Below, piece after piece: positions 1-8,661 of a stretch of DNA of 64,000 nt. The notes under the pieces were generated by a model. That model did not search any database, was not told the DNA's origin, and saw only the letters and a program-made list of their open reading frames with translations. The DNA comes from Georgenia sp. EYE_87. Lineage in GTDB: Bacteria > Actinomycetota > Actinomycetes > Actinomycetales > Actinomycetaceae. Made by a program: the position numbers and the translations under genes. The first letter of the stretch is position 1. Each line of letters starts with the position of its first letter. Location of the stretch: assembly GCF_023148685.1 (NCBI RefSeq), contig NZ_JAHXNL010000001.1, positions 1-64,000 of the forward strand. Reading direction: 5' to 3'.

Positions 1-1
1 C

Positions 2-115
2 GAGGCCCTGCGCTGCCTCAAGAGGCGACTCGCCCGAGTCGTCTACAACACCCTGAAAAACAAGCACAACAACCAGTCGACCGCCGCCGCAACCGCCTAC
101 GCGGCAGCGGCTTGA
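2..115 (+). CDS. IS110-family transposase, C-terminal end (cut by the window)
   Basis: The window opens inside a reading frame giving 37 residues to a TGA at 113-115. It begins EALRCLKRRLARVVYNTL, which matches the conserved C-terminal stretch of IS110-family (DEDD-type, Transposase_20) transposases. Only the end is visible, so the catalytic part and the intactness of the element cannot be judged. The stop lies 14 nt before the mutarotase ATG, so the right end of the insertion sequence must fall in or immediately next to that gene's ribosome-binding region. IS110 elements lack long terminal inverted repeats, so no end can be drawn. Family assignment is from remembered conserved residues over a short stretch. 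Confidence 0.6.
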   Translation, partial: EALRCLKRRLARVVYNTLKNKHNNQSTAAATAYAAAA

Positions 116-129
116 CATAGGAGAAACCC

Positions 130-1041
130 ATGACCTCTTCGTTGATCACCGTCGATCTGCCCGACTCCGTCACGCTCGCCGACGGCGAGGGCGGACTGCC
201 CGTCCTGGGGGTCTCGACCCCCGTCGCCACCGGTGAGGTCTACCTCCACGGTGCTCACGTCGCCTCCTGGACACCGGCCGGCCAGGACCCGGTGATCTGG
301 ATGAGCCAGGCGAGCATGTTCGCGCCTCGCGAGCCGATCCGCGGCGGCGTCCCGATCTGCTGGCCGTGGTTCGGCCCGGGTCGCGAGCCCGGCCTGGCCC
401 CGGCCCACGGCTTCGCCCGCCTCGCCGACTTCACGCTCGTCGGGGCGGAGGACGCGGACGGCGTCGTCACGCTCACGCTGCGTCTGACCGACGCCGACAT
501 CTCCGGGCTCCCGGGCGCGGACAAGTGGACCAAGCCCTTCGAGCTCACCTACACGGTGACCTTCGGCGCCGAGCTCACCCTCGCGCTGTCGGTGCGCAAC
601 ACCGGCTCCGAGGAGTACTCCTACGAGGAGGCCCTGCACACCTACCTCGCCGTCAAGGACGTCACCGCCGTCACGGTCGAGGGGCTCGACGGCGCCCGGT
701 ACCTCGACAAGGCCCCCGGTGGGACCGGGGAGCTCTTCACGCAGGAGGGTCCTGTGACCTTCACCGGTGAGACCGACCGCGTCTACCGCTCTGTCGGCAC
801 CGCCACCGTCGTCGACCCGGCGATGGCCCGCGCCATCACCGCGGCGAAGGAAAACTCGGCCAACACCGTGGTGTGGAACCCGTGGACCGCCAAGGCCGCC
901 GCGATGCCCGACTACGACGACGCCGAGTGGCCCACCATGGTGTGCGTCGAGACCGCCAACGCGCTCGATGACGCCGTCACCCTGGCGGCGGGGGAGACCC
1001 ACACGATGACGGCGCGCTACGCCGTCGCCGCGCGCGTCTGA
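130..1041 (+). CDS. D-hexose-6-phosphate mutarotase (aldose 1-epimerase family, YeaD-like)
   Basis: A 303-residue cytoplasmic protein of the aldose 1-epimerase superfamily, subgroup glucose-6-phosphate 1-epimerase, which interconverts the alpha and beta anomers of hexose 6-phosphates. Visible family marks are LHGAHVASWTP near residue 40, the phosphate-loop region PIRGGVPICWPWFG near 75, the catalytic His in APAHGFAR, the second His region EEALHTYLAV, and VVWNPW with VCVETAN near the C-terminus. Length is normal. The ATG follows AGGAGAAACCC, a good ribosome-binding site. The gene stands alone, directly behind the transposase tail, so its native promoter may have been displaced and it may be read from the insertion sequence. 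A hairpin follows it. Confidence 0.88.
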   Translation: MTSSLITVDLPDSVTLADGEGGLPVLGVSTPVATGEVYLHGAHVASWTPAGQDPVIWMSQASMFAPREPIRGGVPICWPWFGPGREPGLAPAHGFARLADFTLVGAEDADGVVTLTLRLTDADISGLPGADKWTKPFELTYTVTFGAELTLALSVRNTGSEEYSYEEALHTYLAVKDVTAVTVEGLDGARYLDKAPGGTGELFTQEGPVTFTGETDRVYRSVGTATVVDPAMARAITAAKENSANTVVWNPWTAKAAAMPDYDDAEWPTMVCVETANALDDAVTLAAGETHTMTARYAVAARV

Positions 1042-1053
1042 CGCTGCGTTAGA

Positions 1054-1083
1054 GCCGGATCCGGCCGTCACGGCGGATCCGGC
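1054..1083. terminator. Hairpin terminator behind the mutarotase gene
   Basis: A 10-bp perfect inverted repeat, GCCGGATCCG at 1054-1063 and CGGATCCGGC at 1074-1083, with a 10-nt loop, starts 13 nt after the stop codon. There is no T-run, which is common for actinobacterial terminators. The remaining gap to the next gene (1084-1239) shows no other structure. Confidence 0.5.
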
Positions 1084-1239
1084 CCGCAGTTCGACCGCCC
1101 TCATCACGGTCGCGCGATCCGCTCACACGAGGCCACACCACGAACACCCGTTCCGCTCACACGTCGCGCTCCGCTCCGCTACTTTTCGGACGATGTGTGA
1201 CGCGTGGACAACCGCGTCGTGATGCGCGGGGAGGCCGGA

Positions 1240-4026
1240 ATGGACGGAAGGTGGCTGGTCGACGAGCTGGCGTACCTGATAGCTCGCGGCGATGTGGCAG
1301 CGTTCGACACGTGGTTGACCGCGCTCTCGTCGACGGACCGGCAGCTTCTGGGCAACGCCGTCGAGGCGCGCGTGGCGCCGCGCATGCCGGAAGGCGGGAA
1401 TCACCCGAAGGTGAGTGAACCGCGGGTGCTGCTGTGCGCGCGGGCGGTGCTGGCGCTCGCGCCCACCGGCAGCATGGCGGCCGACCGGATGTTCTGGCGC
1501 GCGGTAGCGATCGACCCGGTGGTTCTCCTGGCGACTGTGGTCTCGCGCGGCAATCAGTGGGCGGAGCAGTTCTTCCACGCGGCGCTCTCCGCCGAGAGCA
1601 GCTTCCCGTGGGACCGGCGAGAGGTGCCGGTCCTCTGCCTCCCGCTCATCCTCCATCTCGGGATCCGGCCGCCCGTCACCCCCGGGCTGATCCAGGCCTG
1701 GGGCGAGTACTACAGGATGTCGGTCGCGAAGTGGGACGGCACCTTCGTCGAACGACGCACCACGCAGGGGTTCACCCAGCCTTGGATCTCGGCGGACGGC
1801 GACATCCAGGTGCGCGACTACCGGGCCGAAGGTCTCGACTTCACAGCCGTGTGCCGGCTGGACCCGCTGTTTGCCCAGGTGGCACCTCACTTGGTCTCCC
1901 GCCCGTTGTTCGGACCGCACGAGGATCTTCGTCCGGTCGCCCAGCTCCCACCGGTGCTGGCGGCCCTGGTCGACGAAGGCGTCGTGGCGCGGGACGAGGC
2001 CGTCGACGAGGCGCTGACCCGGCTGGCGCGGAACCCGCGTGCCTCGGAGCAGCAGTACCTCGCGAACGTGCTGCGTGCGTTGCAGATCGGGCCGGCGGAC
2101 CTTGCCGACCGGCATGCCCTGGCACTCAGCATCATCTCCGCCGGGCACGGGTCGGCCTCCGCGGTGATCCTGGGGCCGCTGCTCGAGTCCGACCTGGCCG
2201 ACGAGGACCTGGAGGAGCTGGCATTCGTCGTCTTCGCCAGGAAGGAGAAGAAGCAGCGCACGCAGCTGATGTCCTACCTCGCGCGGGCGGTGAAGGCGGC
2301 GACGGCGGAGCAGAGCGCCGCCCGCGCGACCACGTCGGTCCACGCCCGGGAAACACTGGTCACGGCGCTCGGTGCCGCGACCGAGCTCGACGACCTGCGG
2401 GTCAGTCAACGTGCGGCCGAGCTGCTGGGTCAGCTGAGCGGCGGTGCGCAGCCGGTCCGGTCCGGCGCGTCGGGCCTCGACTTGCTGGATCTGTGGAACT
2501 CGCTCCCGCCGGCGTCCCCGGTCGGGCGGCAGCCGCTCTTCGGCGCGGGCGTGGAGGCGTTCACCGCGGCGTTCTCGGCGGTCGAGGCGAGGCCGGGGGC
2601 CGCGGGGGAGGAGGCGCTGCTCGCGTGCTACGTCGCGTCGGTTCCCCGCCACCGGCGGGAGATAGGGAAGTTCTTCGCCGGCCTTCGCCGAGAGCGTGCG
2701 TTCGATGCCGGGCTGGTCAGTCGCGCCCTCCTGGACCGGTTCCGCTGGAGCCAGGCGGACCATGAGCAGCTGATCCGGGAGCTTCTGGAGACCCTACCGA
2801 TGCCTGGCGAGCCCCGGTCCCGGTCCTCCAGGTGGACAGGCCTCACACCCGCAGGTGCTCTTCTCATGGCCCGGCTGTCCGAGGCCCAGCTGCTGGCCCG
2901 CCACGTGCCGTGCCTGCTGAGCACGCCGAGCCTCGAGAACGGCGTGGTGACGGTCGAGGACCTGGTGGGCCGCCTGCGGGCGTACAGCAGCGCCCGCGCC
3001 CGCTACGGCGAGCTGGACCTGCTGCTCGCCCTCCTCCGGCTGGAGCCCGTACCGGCGGAGCGGGCGACGGAGCTGACCGGCTTTGCCGTGCCGAGGGCCA
3101 CCGAACCGCGGGACACCCGGCTCGACGGTGTAGCCCTGGCGCATGCCTGGGTCGCACGGGGCGGGCTCCCACCGCTGCGCTCAGCACTGTGGGAGGGCCC
3201 ACCCGTCCCGGACCCGTACGGCAGAGACATGGGCCGGATTCACGGCACGCCGACGGTCGTGCGCGTGAGCGGCCCCGCCGTGACCCTCCCCGTCCATCCG
3301 AGCTACTTCCCCTCGGCCCCTCCGACGCTGTTTCTCGGTGTCGGGGACAGCGAGCGACACGTCGTCACGACGTGGAACCTCACGGCCGACCTCGCTGCCT
3401 CGGCCGTCCCTTCGTGGAGGGACCTCTCCGCGGCCTACTGGCTGGAGAGCCATCGCGCTCACTCCAAGGACGGGCCGCGCCTGCTCGGCCAGGTCGCGCG
3501 GTGCACGGGAGCCGGCGGACCGGCCACGCACCTCGCCCTCGCGCACGGGCTCAGCGCCCCCGCGCCGGACTCGCGCCAGCGGGCCGTCGACGCCGCGCTC
3601 GAGATCGCCGGACGGGGCGCCTTCAGCGCCGAGCATCTCCGGGAGGCGACGCTCGCCCTGCAGCGAACCGGCGAGCTGACACCCGGCAGGTTCGCCGCCG
3701 CCTGCGAGCAGATCGCTCTGGCCGGCGCGCTCGGCGCCGTCTGGCCCGCCCTCAGCGCAGTCGCCACGGCGCTGATGGCGGAGGCGAAGGTCCGCACCGG
3801 GACCGCCGACGTGCTCGCCATCCTCCGCCGGCACTGCGCGGCCGTACCCCCGGAAGAACGGCATGTCGAGGGGCTCGAAAACTTCGTCGGTCGCCGGGGG
3901 AGCAGCAAGGCGCTGACCGAGGCCAGGGCACTCCTGGCGGTTCTGGGGGACCTGGGTCGAGCCGGCGTGCTCGTCAACGCCGGGCTGGCGACGGTGCCGA
4001 ACGTCCCACCGGGTGCGGCGTCGTGA
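1240..4026 (+). CDS. Large protein of unknown function, partner of the SWIM protein
   Basis: A 928-residue, mostly helical, Ala/Leu/Arg-rich protein with no signal peptide or membrane segment. I do not recognise a catalytic motif. By size and by its neighbour it resembles the large DUF proteins (DUF6493-like) found beside SWIM zinc-finger genes in actinobacteria; that link is from memory and unproven. The ATG at 1240 is preferred because GGGGAGG sits 5 nt upstream; an in-frame GTG at 1204 would add 12 residues and has no such site. The stop overlaps the GTG of the next gene (GTGA), so the two are translationally coupled and very likely work together. Confidence 0.75.
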   Translation: MDGRWLVDELAYLIARGDVAAFDTWLTALSSTDRQLLGNAVEARVAPRMPEGGNHPKVSEPRVLLCARAVLALAPTGSMAADRMFWRAVAIDPVVLLATVVSRGNQWAEQFFHAALSAESSFPWDRREVPVLCLPLILHLGIRPPVTPGLIQAWGEYYRMSVAKWDGTFVERRTTQGFTQPWISADGDIQVRDYRAEGLDFTAVCRLDPLFAQVAPHLVSRPLFGPHEDLRPVAQLPPVLAALVDEGVVARDEAVDEALTRLARNPRASEQQYLANVLRALQIGPADLADRHALALSIISAGHGSASAVILGPLLESDLADEDLEELAFVVFARKEKKQRTQLMSYLARAVKAATAEQSAARATTSVHARETLVTALGAATELDDLRVSQRAAELLGQLSGGAQPVRSGASGLDLLDLWNSLPPASPVGRQPLFGAGVEAFTAAFSAVEARPGAAGEEALLACYVASVPRHRREIGKFFAGLRRERAFDAGLVSRALLDRFRWSQADHEQLIRELLETLPMPGEPRSRSSRWTGLTPAGALLMARLSEAQLLARHVPCLLSTPSLENGVVTVEDLVGRLRAYSSARARYGELDLLLALLRLEPVPAERATELTGFAVPRATEPRDTRLDGVALAHAWVARGGLPPLRSALWEGPPVPDPYGRDMGRIHGTPTVVRVSGPAVTLPVHPSYFPSAPPTLFLGVGDSERHVVTTWNLTADLAASAVPSWRDLSAAYWLESHRAHSKDGPRLLGQVARCTGAGGPATHLALAHGLSAPAPDSRQRAVDAALEIAGRGAFSAEHLREATLALQRTGELTPGRFAAACEQIALAGALGAVWPALSAVATALMAEAKVRTGTADVLAILRRHCAAVPPEERHVEGLENFVGRRGSSKALTEARALLAVLGDLGRAGVLVNAGLATVPNVPPGAAS

Positions 4027-5348
4027 CGGGCTACCTGGTCCCCTCGCGGCTCCTCGACCGGGGGAACGACCGCGAGCTCGCCCTCGCGACCGCGCTCGGG
4101 GTCACCCCGGGCGGCGTCGTCGACCATCCGCGGTTCTTCTCGGGATTTCTGGCCCGCCCGGAGGTGGTGGCGGCGGGTCTCCTCGCGCTTGCCGACGTGG
4201 CAGCCGCCCGGTACTTCGACCCCAACTTCAGCCTGCTCGCACTCGATCCTGTCATCACGGCAGGGGGCACCATGCTCCGCGCCGAGTCCTTCTCCGCGTG
4301 CAACGGCGTGTACGCCCGGCTGGACCTGGGCGGGGATTCGTTCGACACCGGCGAGATCGGCTTCGGCACGACCAACGTCGATCTCAACGACCCGCTGCGG
4401 TCGGCGCTCGCGGCGCTGCGCCGCACCGAGTTGGTGCACCTCGAGGTCGGCGCCGACGGGATCAACGTGGCAACTCCAGAGCAGGCGCACGTCGAGCGCA
4501 AGGTCAAGCTCCCCGACCGCTGGGTCCGCGGCCTCGCCGAGACGCCGGTGATCGCCGCGGCCATGCGCCACGTCGCCACCCTGGCGCGGCCCCAGGCGAC
4601 CAGCCTCCTCGTCGGCCTGCCGGGTGGCTCACCCGGACCGACGCTCCACCTAGGACCGACGCACGGCGGCCTGCGCCCGGTACCACGCACCGCCGCCGGC
4701 GCCGTCCGGCTCGCCGGGAGCGGGCGTCTGACCGCCTACCGGCGCCTGCTCCGGTTCTTCACGCGCCTCGACATCTACGCGCACGACGGCGGGGCGAGCG
4801 CCTGGGTCTTCGCCATCCCGGGCGGCGCCCTGACCCTCATGCTCTCGCCGGAGCCCTACCGCGGCTTCTCCGGCGAGGGCGGACTTCTCCATGACCTCGC
4901 CCGGGCGGGTCGCGCGACGGACCAGGACGACGTCGAAGGCGAGCTGGTCCCGCTTCTCGCCTGGCAGCAACAGCTCGACCCGGACGAGCTAGCCACCCAC
5001 GCCGGAGTCCCGGTCACCGCGGTTCGTCACGGGCTCGGCGTCGTCGCCGCGTCGGGCAGGCTCGGGTTCGACCTCACGGCGGGGACGTACTTCCACCGAG
5101 AGCTCCCGCTCGACGCCACGCGGGCGGAGAAGGACAACCCGCGGCTCAGGGCGGCACGGGCGCTGGTGGCCGAGGGCGCCGTCGTCGCCACGGCCGGTGG
5201 CTGGCGCGTGACCGGGTCCGGGAGCATGCACTCGATCCGAGGCGACGCCTCTCGACCGACCTGCACGTGCACGTGGTGGGCCAAGTACGCCGGCAGTCGG
5301 GGACCCTGCAAGCACGTCCTTGCGGCGCAGCTCCTTACCGGACGGTGA
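4023..5348 (+). CDS. SWIM zinc-finger domain protein
   Basis: A 441-residue protein starting with GTG inside the stop of the preceding gene. The C-terminal 30 residues carry the SWIM signature CxC-xn-CxH: CTCTWWAKYAGSRGPCKHVL, with two Cys two apart, then Cys and His, a predicted zinc-binding nucleic-acid or protein interaction motif. The N-terminal 400 residues match no enzyme family I know. In many bacteria SWIM proteins of this type sit in operons with MoxR ATPases and von Willebrand A proteins; neither is present here, so this is a reduced two-gene version. The reading frame extends far upstream as an open frame antisense to nothing useful; the overlap start is chosen because the sequence becomes protein-like exactly there. 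Confidence 0.8.
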   Translation: MTGYLVPSRLLDRGNDRELALATALGVTPGGVVDHPRFFSGFLARPEVVAAGLLALADVAAARYFDPNFSLLALDPVITAGGTMLRAESFSACNGVYARLDLGGDSFDTGEIGFGTTNVDLNDPLRSALAALRRTELVHLEVGADGINVATPEQAHVERKVKLPDRWVRGLAETPVIAAAMRHVATLARPQATSLLVGLPGGSPGPTLHLGPTHGGLRPVPRTAAGAVRLAGSGRLTAYRRLLRFFTRLDIYAHDGGASAWVFAIPGGALTLMLSPEPYRGFSGEGGLLHDLARAGRATDQDDVEGELVPLLAWQQQLDPDELATHAGVPVTAVRHGLGVVAASGRLGFDLTAGTYFHRELPLDATRAEKDNPRLRAARALVAEGAVVATAGGWRVTGSGSMHSIRGDASRPTCTCTWWAKYAGSRGPCKHVLAAQLLTGR

Positions 5349-5373
5349 ACGTCACCTGAACTCGTTCCGTAAC

Positions 5374-5402
5374 TTGAATGATTCCAGAAAAGGTGTTTTG
5401 AT
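5374..5402 (+). promoter_or_regulatory. Promoter and probable Fur-family operator of the fur-catalase operon
   Basis: TTGAAT (5374-5379) and TTTGAT (5397-5402) are spaced by 17 bp, and the ATG at 5409 lies 7 nt after the second, as in leaderless actinobacterial transcripts. The first hexamer is half of an imperfect palindrome TTGAATGATTCCA (5374-5386) followed by GAAAAG, an AT-rich island that resembles, from memory, the FurA/CatR autoregulatory operator upstream of mycobacterial furA and streptomycete catR. An A/T-rich block in such GC-rich DNA is itself notable. Binding is inferred. Confidence 0.55.
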
Positions 5403-5408
5403 GACACC

Positions 5409-5849
5409 ATGTCCGTTACCCACGCAGAGCTCCTCCGCGAGGCGCAGCTGCGAGTGACGGCGCCGCGTCTGGCGGTGCTGGCCGAGGTCGCCGCACACCC
5501 GCACGCCGACGCCGAGACCATCCGGGCCGCCGTGCACGAGCGCCTCGGAACCGTCTCCACCCAGGCCGTCTACGACGTCCTCCACGCTCTGACCGGCGCC
5601 GGCCTGCTGCGCCGCATCGAGCCCGACGGCTCGCCCGGCCGCTACGAGCTGCGCCGCGGCGACAACCACCACCATGCCGTCTGCCGCCAGTGCGGCGCCG
5701 TGGCCGACGTGCCCTGCGCCGTCGGGCACGCCCCGTGCCTCACGGCGAGCGAGGACCACGGCTTCGCGATCGACACCGCTGAGGTCATCTACTGGGGCAC
5801 CTGCCCCTCCTGCCTGTCCGGAACCGCATCAACGAAGGAGATCTCTTGA
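5409..5849 (+). CDS. catR: Fur-family transcriptional regulator (CatR/FurA-like)
   Basis: A 146-residue metal-dependent repressor: an N-terminal winged helix (residues about 1-80, with the recognition helix around [12 protein letters not shown]) and a C-terminal dimerisation/metal domain with [11 protein letters not shown] (HHH plus CxxC) and a second C-rich motif WGTCPSC near the end. Length is typical. It lies directly upstream of a catalase with a 4-nt TTGA overlap, the arrangement of streptomycete catR-catA, where the repressor senses peroxide through metal-catalysed oxidation and represses its own operon. The ATG at 5409 has no good ribosome-binding site and sits about 7 nt behind a -10-like hexamer, suggesting leaderless translation. 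Specificity (peroxide rather than iron or zinc) is inferred from the neighbour. Confidence 0.9.
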   Translation: MSVTHAELLREAQLRVTAPRLAVLAEVAAHPHADAETIRAAVHERLGTVSTQAVYDVLHALTGAGLLRRIEPDGSPGRYELRRGDNHHHAVCRQCGAVADVPCAVGHAPCLTASEDHGFAIDTAEVIYWGTCPSCLSGTASTKEIS

Positions 5850-7366
5850 GCGAGACCAACGGCGCACACGCGCCCTCGACCACCCAGTTCGGCGCCCCCG
5901 CCGTCTCGGACCGCAACTCCCTGAGCCTCGGCTCGAACGGGCCGCTGCTCCTGCACGACGTCCACCTGGTCGAGACGCTCGCCAGCTTCAACCGTGAGCG
6001 CGTCCCGGAGCGCAACCCGCACGCCAAGGGCTCCGGCGCGTTCGGCACCTTCGAGACCACCGAGGACGTCACCCGCTTCACCAAGGCCGCCCTGTTCCAG
6101 CCGGGCGCCAAGGTCGACATGCTCGCCCGCTTCTCCACGGTCGCCGGCGAGCAGGGCTCGCCCGACACCTGGCGCGACGTCCGCGGCTTCTCGCTGAAGT
6201 TCTACACGCCCGAGGGCAACTACGACCTCGTCGGCAACAACACCCCGGTCTTCTTCCTGCGTGACCCGATGAAGTTTCCGCACTTCATCCGCTCGCAGAA
6301 GCGCCTGCCCGCCTCCGGCCTGCGCAGCGCCGACATGCAGTGGGACTTCTGGACGCAGAACCCCGAGTCGGCGCACCAGGTCACCTACCTCATGGGCGAG
6401 CGTGGTCTGCCCAAGACGTGGCGCCACATGAACGGCTACGGGTCCCACACCTACATGTGGATCAACGCCGCCGGTGAGAAGTTCTGGGTCAAGTACCACT
6501 TCCACACCGACCAGGGCATGGAGTTCCTCAGCAACGAGGAGGCCGAGCGCCTCGCCGGCTCCGACGCCGAGTACCACCGCCGCGACCTGTTCGACGCCAT
6601 CGAGCGCGGCGAGCACCCCAGCTGGACGCTCTTCGTGCAGGTCATGCCGTACGAGGAGGCGAAGACCTACCGGTTCAACCCGTTCGACCTGACCAAGGTG
6701 TGGTCCAAGAAGGACTACCCGCTGATCAAGGTCGGCAAAATGACGCTGAACCGGAACCCGGAGAACTTCTTCGCCGAGATCGAGCAGGCCGCGTTCGCGC
6801 CGTCGAACACGGTCCCCGGCATCGGCGTCTCCCCGGACAAGATGCTGCTCGGCCGCGTGTTCGGTTACGCCGACGCCCAGCGCGCCCGCATCGGCACCAA
6901 CTACCAGCAGCTGCCGGTGAACAAGCCGATCGTCCCCGTGAAGTCCTACACCTTCGACGGCAACATGACGTTCGAGCACTCCGGTGACGCCCCGGTCTAC
7001 GCGCCGAACTCCTTCGGCCGCCCGTGGTCGGACGAGACCGGCCCGGTCGACGACGGCTGGGAGGCCGACGGCGAGATGGTGCGCAGCGCTTACGCGCTGC
7101 ACGCCGAGGACGACGACTTCCGTCAGGCCGGCACCCTCGTCCGCGAGGTGTTCGACGACGCGCAGCGCGCGCAGTTCGTCGAGACCGTGGCCGGCGCCCT
7201 CGCGGGCGTTCAGCACGACGTCGTCCTGCAGAACGCCTTCCAGTACTGGAAGAACGTCGACCAGGAGATCGGCGACCGCATCCAGGCCGCCGTGCTGGCC
7301 GGCAAGGGTGACCCGCAGGTCGGCCTCGACAACGAGGTCGTCGAGGAGCCCGTCGCCGTCCGCTGA
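5846..7366 (+). CDS. katA: Monofunctional heme catalase
   Basis: A 506-residue small-subunit catalase that dismutates hydrogen peroxide to water and oxygen in the cytoplasm. The distal heme histidine is His59 in [11 protein letters not shown], the catalytic Asn lies in [11 protein letters not shown] (about 131-132), and the proximal heme-ligand tyrosine is Tyr341 in [14 protein letters not shown]. There is no C-terminal flavodoxin-like domain, so it is the short form. The start is TTG at 5846, overlapping the regulator's TGA and preceded by AAGGAG with 5-nt spacing, which makes the start unusually clear. Co-expression with the Fur-family gene and induction by peroxide follow from the operon structure. 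A 15-bp stem terminator lies behind it. Confidence 0.96.
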   Translation: MSETNGAHAPSTTQFGAPAVSDRNSLSLGSNGPLLLHDVHLVETLASFNRERVPERNPHAKGSGAFGTFETTEDVTRFTKAALFQPGAKVDMLARFSTVAGEQGSPDTWRDVRGFSLKFYTPEGNYDLVGNNTPVFFLRDPMKFPHFIRSQKRLPASGLRSADMQWDFWTQNPESAHQVTYLMGERGLPKTWRHMNGYGSHTYMWINAAGEKFWVKYHFHTDQGMEFLSNEEAERLAGSDAEYHRRDLFDAIERGEHPSWTLFVQVMPYEEAKTYRFNPFDLTKVWSKKDYPLIKVGKMTLNRNPENFFAEIEQAAFAPSNTVPGIGVSPDKMLLGRVFGYADAQRARIGTNYQQLPVNKPIVPVKSYTFDGNMTFEHSGDAPVYAPNSFGRPWSDETGPVDDGWEADGEMVRSAYALHAEDDDFRQAGTLVREVFDDAQRAQFVETVAGALAGVQHDVVLQNAFQYWKNVDQEIGDRIQAAVLAGKGDPQVGLDNEVVEEPVAVR

Positions 7367-7414
7367 CCGGCCCTGAGCGCAGCGCGAGACGTCAGCTTCG
7401 CGCCCAGCACCACG

Positions 7415-7448
7415 AGGCCCGGTGACCGTTCCGACGGTCACCGGGCCT
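7415..7448. terminator. Bidirectional hairpin terminator between katA and a minus-strand gene
   Basis: A perfect 15-bp stem, AGGCCCGGTGACCGT (7415-7429) with ACGGTCACCGGGCCT (7434-7448), closes a TCCG loop. It lies between convergent genes and can serve both. Confidence 0.85.
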
Positions 7449-7456
7449 TGCGCTGT

Positions 7457-7666
7457 TCAGAGGCGTTCGCGCTCCCAGCCGTTGCTCGCCCATGTGGTCC
7501 GGGCGCGCTGCCTGTCTGCCGCGAGGATGCCGTGCTTCACCCCCATGCGGATGATCCAGTACTGGATCAGCAGGCCCAGGATGGCAGGTATGACAAGGAG
7601 CACGAGGGTTAGGGCGCCGAACCAGGCGAACGGGTCCGGCGACAAGGTTGAGCTCATCAGCAGCAT
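7457..7666 (-). CDS. Small single-pass membrane protein, unknown function
   Basis: A 69-residue protein with one hydrophobic stretch (about residues 14-36, WFGALTLVLLVIPAILGLLI followed by QYW), then a basic tail ending ERERL. The ATG is preceded by GGAGG with 9-nt spacing, and the gene stops 8 nt from a strong bidirectional terminator, so it is likely real although short. No family is recognised. It is divergent from the downstream crotonase gene, with about 150 bp between them. Confidence 0.6.
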   Translation of the reverse strand: MLLMSSTLSPDPFAWFGALTLVLLVIPAILGLLIQYWIIRMGVKHGILAADRQRARTTWASNGWERERL

Positions 7667-7815
7667 TGATGTCGACCTCCGACCGAATTAGCGTGTTGTG
7701 GTGGACGGTAGCGACCGTCGCCCGCCACGTCCGGAGAAGTGTGCTCAAGATTGCGCAGTGCCTTGGATCGACGACGGCGGTACGGTCGGTGACGGCACCG
7801 ACGAAGGGATCCGGC

Positions 7816-8583
7816 ATGGCGGAGCTCGTCCACCTCGACGTCGACGGTGGGATCGGCACCCTCACGCTCGACTCCCCGGAGAACCGCAACGCCCTGTCGG
7901 CGGGCCTTCGACGGGACCTGAGCCGGCACCTGGCGAGTGCGATAGCCGACGACGCCGTCCGCGTTCTCGTCCTGACCCACACCGGGACCGTCTTCTGCGC
8001 GGGCGCCGACCTCAAGGAGGCCCGCGGCGCCGACGCGGACTCGCAGGGCGTCGCCGAGCTGCCTGACCTGCTCGTCGCCCTCATGGGCTCACCCAAGCCG
8101 ACGGTCGCCCGACTGGCGGGCACGGCTCGCGCGGGCGGGATCGGCCTGGTCGCCGCGTGCGACCTCGCCGTCGCCGCCGACGACGTTACGTTCTCCTTCC
8201 CTGAGGTCCGCCTCGGCCTCGTCCCGGCGGTCGTCTCGGTCCCGCTGCGCCGCCGCGTCCAGCCCCAGGCGCTGCGCGCGCTCTTCCTCACCGGCGAGGT
8301 CTTCGACGCCGCACGCGCCGAGCGCATCGGCCTCCTCGACGCCGCCGTTCCCGCCGACCGGCTCGACGACGAGGTCGCCCGGTACGCGGACGCACTCCTG
8401 CGTGGGGCCCCTCGCGCGCTCGCTGCCACCAAAGCGGTGCTCGCCGACCCACCCGACGACGACGCCCGCGAGCTCGAGGTGCTGGGCCGGCTCTCGGCCG
8501 CCCACTTCGCCTCGGCCGAGGGGCAGGAAGGTCTGTCCGCGTTCTCGCAGAAGCGGCCGCCGTCGTGGGCGCCGTCGAACTAG
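7816..8583 (+). CDS. Enoyl-CoA hydratase/isomerase family protein, LiuC (methylglutaconyl-CoA hydratase)-like
   Basis: A 255-residue crotonase. The oxyanion-hole segment FCAGADLKEA and the segment FSFPEVRLGLVPA, with the second catalytic Glu, are present. At the place of the first catalytic Glu of classical hydratases (GGGCELAMMCD in rat) the sequence reads GGIGLVAACD, i.e. Gly; this GLVA form is what I remember for LiuC/AtuE-type methylglutaconyl- or carboxygeranoyl-CoA hydratases. A leucine-degradation operon lying 4.2 kb away supports that role, but the gene is not in that operon. ATG at 7816 follows AAGGGAT; longer in-frame starts upstream run through non-coding sequence. A general enoyl-CoA hydratase cannot be excluded. 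Confidence 0.8.
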   Translation: MAELVHLDVDGGIGTLTLDSPENRNALSAGLRRDLSRHLASAIADDAVRVLVLTHTGTVFCAGADLKEARGADADSQGVAELPDLLVALMGSPKPTVARLAGTARAGGIGLVAACDLAVAADDVTFSFPEVRLGLVPAVVSVPLRRRVQPQALRALFLTGEVFDAARAERIGLLDAAVPADRLDDEVARYADALLRGAPRALAATKAVLADPPDDDARELEVLGRLSAAHFASAEGQEGLSAFSQKRPPSWAPSN

Positions 8584-8618
8584 CTGGCGGAAACCGGACA
8601 CCGACGGCACCGCGTCGC

Positions 8619-8661
8619 TAGGGTCACGCTGATGACCGGAGACAGATCGAGGCGCCCGTGA
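8619..8661 (+). promoter_or_regulatory. -10 element and 9-codon leaderless upstream ORF
   Basis: TAGGGT (8619-8624) is a -10-like hexamer. An ATG at 8632, 7 nt after it, opens a nine-codon frame (MTGDRSRRP) that stops at TGA 8659-8661, overlapping the GTG (8658) of the next gene as GTGA. This looks like a leaderless short ORF coupled to the downstream start, whose own ribosome-binding site (GAGG) is weak. Confidence 0.4.

Noticed and set aside
97-1107. Long antisense frames such as 97-1107, 1123-2763, 8703-11324 and 16311-18509 on the minus strand
   Set aside because: Open antisense frames are normal in very GC-rich coding DNA; their translations are Arg/Gly/His-rich without family features.
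2832-4022. Open frame upstream of the SWIM protein that would make it 838 residues long
   Set aside because: This part overlaps the large upstream gene in another frame and its translation is Arg/Pro/Gly-rich nonsense; protein-like sequence begins at the GTG overlap at 4023.
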